This document shows, in pieces, positions 62,663 through 64,000 of a DNA stretch of 64,000 bases. Each line of letters begins with the position of its first letter. Position 1 is the first letter of the stretch. The DNA is from CAZUQP01 sp964622455. Lineage in GTDB: Bacteria; Pseudomonadota; Gammaproteobacteria; DSM-16500. The stretch spans positions 1 through 64,000 of the forward strand of contig CAZUQP010000011.1 of the NCBI GenBank assembly GCA_964622455.1, written 5' to 3'. The notes beneath the pieces were generated by a model. It had not been told where the DNA came from. It saw nothing but the letters and a program-made list of their open reading frames with translations, and searched no databases. The position numbers and the translations under genes are program-made.

Positions 62663-63426
62663 AGCTTTTTCCTTAGTGAGAGCTCTGAGATAACGATTAA
62701 TATGAGTGTCAACATAAAGGTAACGCTGCAAAGTGCGTTAATCTCGGGTTTTACGCCCAATCTTACCATAGAATAGATTTTGAGTGGTAGAATTTCAAAA
62801 TCAGGCCCTGCGACAAAATAACTGATAATGACATCATCGAGTGATAACGTAAAACTCAATAACCATCCAGCCAGTAATGCCGGCCATAATAAGGGTAAGA
62901 TGACTCGAGTTAAAATTAATGTGTCCGTTGCACCCAAATCTTTTGCTGCTTCAAAAATATAATGATCGAAACTCACAATACGGCTATAAACAGTGACCAC
63001 TACAAAAGGAATACAGAAAGTAATATGCGCTAACAGTAAACTTAAAAATCCCAACGGAATTTTAATTAAACTAAATAAAATCAAGAGAGAAATTCCCATG
63101 ACAATATCAGGGGATAAAATTAAAATAAAAATCAGTCCGTAAAGTACATTACGTCCTAAAAATAAGTAGCGATATAAACTGATTGCAGCGAGCGAACCAA
63201 TACACATGGCAATGGTTGCTGCTAAAACGCCTAATAGCACTGAGTGCCAGACTGCAATCCATAAATCTGTATCAGCAAATAATTCATGATACCAACGAAA
63301 TGAAAAACCATGCCATAACAACGAATATTGAGCATTATTAAACGAATATACAATTAGTACGATGATAGGGATATAAAAAAATAAATAAATAGCGGTTAAG
63401 TAGGATCCTGCAGGTAAATGCTTCAT
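62659..63426 (-). CDS. potC: spermidine/putrescine ABC transporter permease PotC
   Basis: The 255-residue permease has six membrane helices and the EAA loop EAAKDLGATDTLILTRVILPLLWP. The segment SLDDVIISYFVAGP is a PotC/PotI signature. It overlaps potB and potD by four bases each. The ATPase PotA gene is expected beyond the right edge. Confidence 0.95.
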   Translation of the reverse strand: MKHLPAGSYLTAIYLFFYIPIIVLIVYSFNNAQYSLLWHGFSFRWYHELFADTDLWIAVWHSVLLGVLAATIAMCIGSLAAISLYRYLFLGRNVLYGLIFILILSPDIVMGISLLILFSLIKIPLGFLSLLLAHITFCIPFVVVTVYSRIVSFDHYIFEAAKDLGATDTLILTRVILPLLWPALLAGWLLSFTLSLDDVIISYFVAGPDFEILPLKIYSMVRLGVKPEINALCSVTFMLTLILIVISELSLRKKL

Positions 63427-64000
63427 AATAAATCTCGAACTTGAGCGTTACGCCGCATACTGTGCCAATAAATTAATAGCAACACGGCGAGCAATAAGGT
63501 GAGCACAATGCTAATTGCAGATCCTAAAGGCCAATTTTGTGCAATCAAAAATTGATTTTGAATTAAATTACCCAGCAAAATAGATTTTGAACCGCCGAGT
63601 AAATCAGGAATATAAAAAATTGTCATCGCAGGAAGAAAAACCAAAATGCAGCCTGATAAGATGCCAGGAAGTGTTAAGGGCAAAATAATTTTTCTGAATG
63701 TAGTCACCCGGTTTGCGCCTAAATCGCGTGCGGCATCAATTAACCGGCCGTCTAAACGTTCAATGTTAGTCAGTAACGGCAGCACCATAAAAGGCAGTAA
63801 ATTATAAACGAGACCTATCATGACTGCGGTATCAGTAAAAAGTAAGGACAAGGGTTTATCAATAATGCCAGACCACATCAAAATAGAATTAATGACGCCC
63901 TTCGGTTTTAAAATGGTAATCATCGAATAGCAACGGATTAATGAACTTGTCCAAAAGGGAATGATAATTAACAGAATGAGCAATCCCTTAAATCGACTTT
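63423..64000 (-). CDS. potB: spermidine/putrescine ABC transporter permease PotB (5' end beyond the window)
   Basis: The frame stays open to the last base of the window, so the gene starts outside. The visible ~192 residues include WTSSLIRCYSMITILKPKGVIN, the EAA loop DAARDLGANRVTTFRKIILPLTLPGI and PDLLGGSKSILLGNLIQNQF, all typical of PotB/PotH. About a third of the protein (first helices) is missing at the edge. Confidence 0.93.
   Translation of the reverse strand, partial: SRFKGLLILLIIIPFWTSSLIRCYSMITILKPKGVINSILMWSGIIDKPLSLLFTDTAVMIGLVYNLLPFMVLPLLTNIERLDGRLIDAARDLGANRVTTFRKIILPLTLPGILSGCILVFLPAMTIFYIPDLLGGSKSILLGNLIQNQFLIAQNWPLGSAISIVLTLLLAVLLLIYWHSMRRNAQVRDLL

Noticed and set aside
1..64000. 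CRISPR array or complete prophage
   Set aside because: I saw no evenly spaced short direct repeats, Cas genes, integrase or phage structural genes in the window.

Overview
The window reads as chromosomal DNA of a low-GC gammaproteobacterium. The set of genes points to the order Legionellales, perhaps near Coxiellaceae. This placement is inference from gene content and order: leuS-lptE-holA-nadD-rsfS-rlmH, pilBCD-coaE-zapD, ffs-dnaX-ybaB-recR and rpsF-rpsR-(membrane protein)-rplI-dnaB-alr-radA. No rRNA gene, CRISPR array or complete insertion sequence is visible.

Layout. 1-9 kb holds a decayed phosphotransferase end, PPi-dependent phosphofructokinase, a universal stress protein, a FixL/FixJ-type two-component pair, mpl, a 35-residue membrane peptide, apaG, a PEBP-family protein, a secreted phospholipase D-like protein and recR. 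9-17.5 kb holds ybaB, dnaX (with a possible frameshift site), the 4.5S SRP RNA, tRNA-Ser(GGA), and the type IV pilus block pilA-pilB-pilC-pilD-coaE-zapD. 17.5-25 kb is the leuS-lptE-holA-nadD-rsfS-rlmH cluster and lnt. 23-26 kb contains inverted repeats and a truncated IS200-like transposase between two ~166-bp inverted arms rich in REP-like palindromes.

26.9-38.3 kb is a respiratory region. On the minus strand lie a four-haem fusion cytochrome, cytochrome oxidase subunit III and two small membrane proteins. On the plus strand lie subunits II and I, Cox11, SURF1, a small Sco-like protein, haem A synthase, haem O synthase, a Sco-thioredoxin fusion and a small c5-type cytochrome. Together they encode a haem-copper oxidase with its copper and haem A assembly factors. 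A 636-residue protein of unknown role follows.

42.45-45.82 kb is a small island bounded by a 46-bp direct repeat of the 3' half of tRNA-Met. It carries an intact class II Fic protein and a decayed AbiE toxin-antitoxin pair. 45.9-56 kb is the rpsF-rpsR-rplI-dnaB-alr-radA segment, interrupted by an unknown ORF, a Bcr/CflA-type transporter, a 131-bp perfect-armed inverted repeat and a DUF4143 ATPase with an operator-like promoter. The window ends with a hydroxyacid dehydrogenase, an MHS-type transporter, a lipoprotein, an acetyltransferase, a secreted GH18 protein and a polyamine ABC transporter operon (potB-potC-potD) followed by a second potD copy. potB runs off the right edge.
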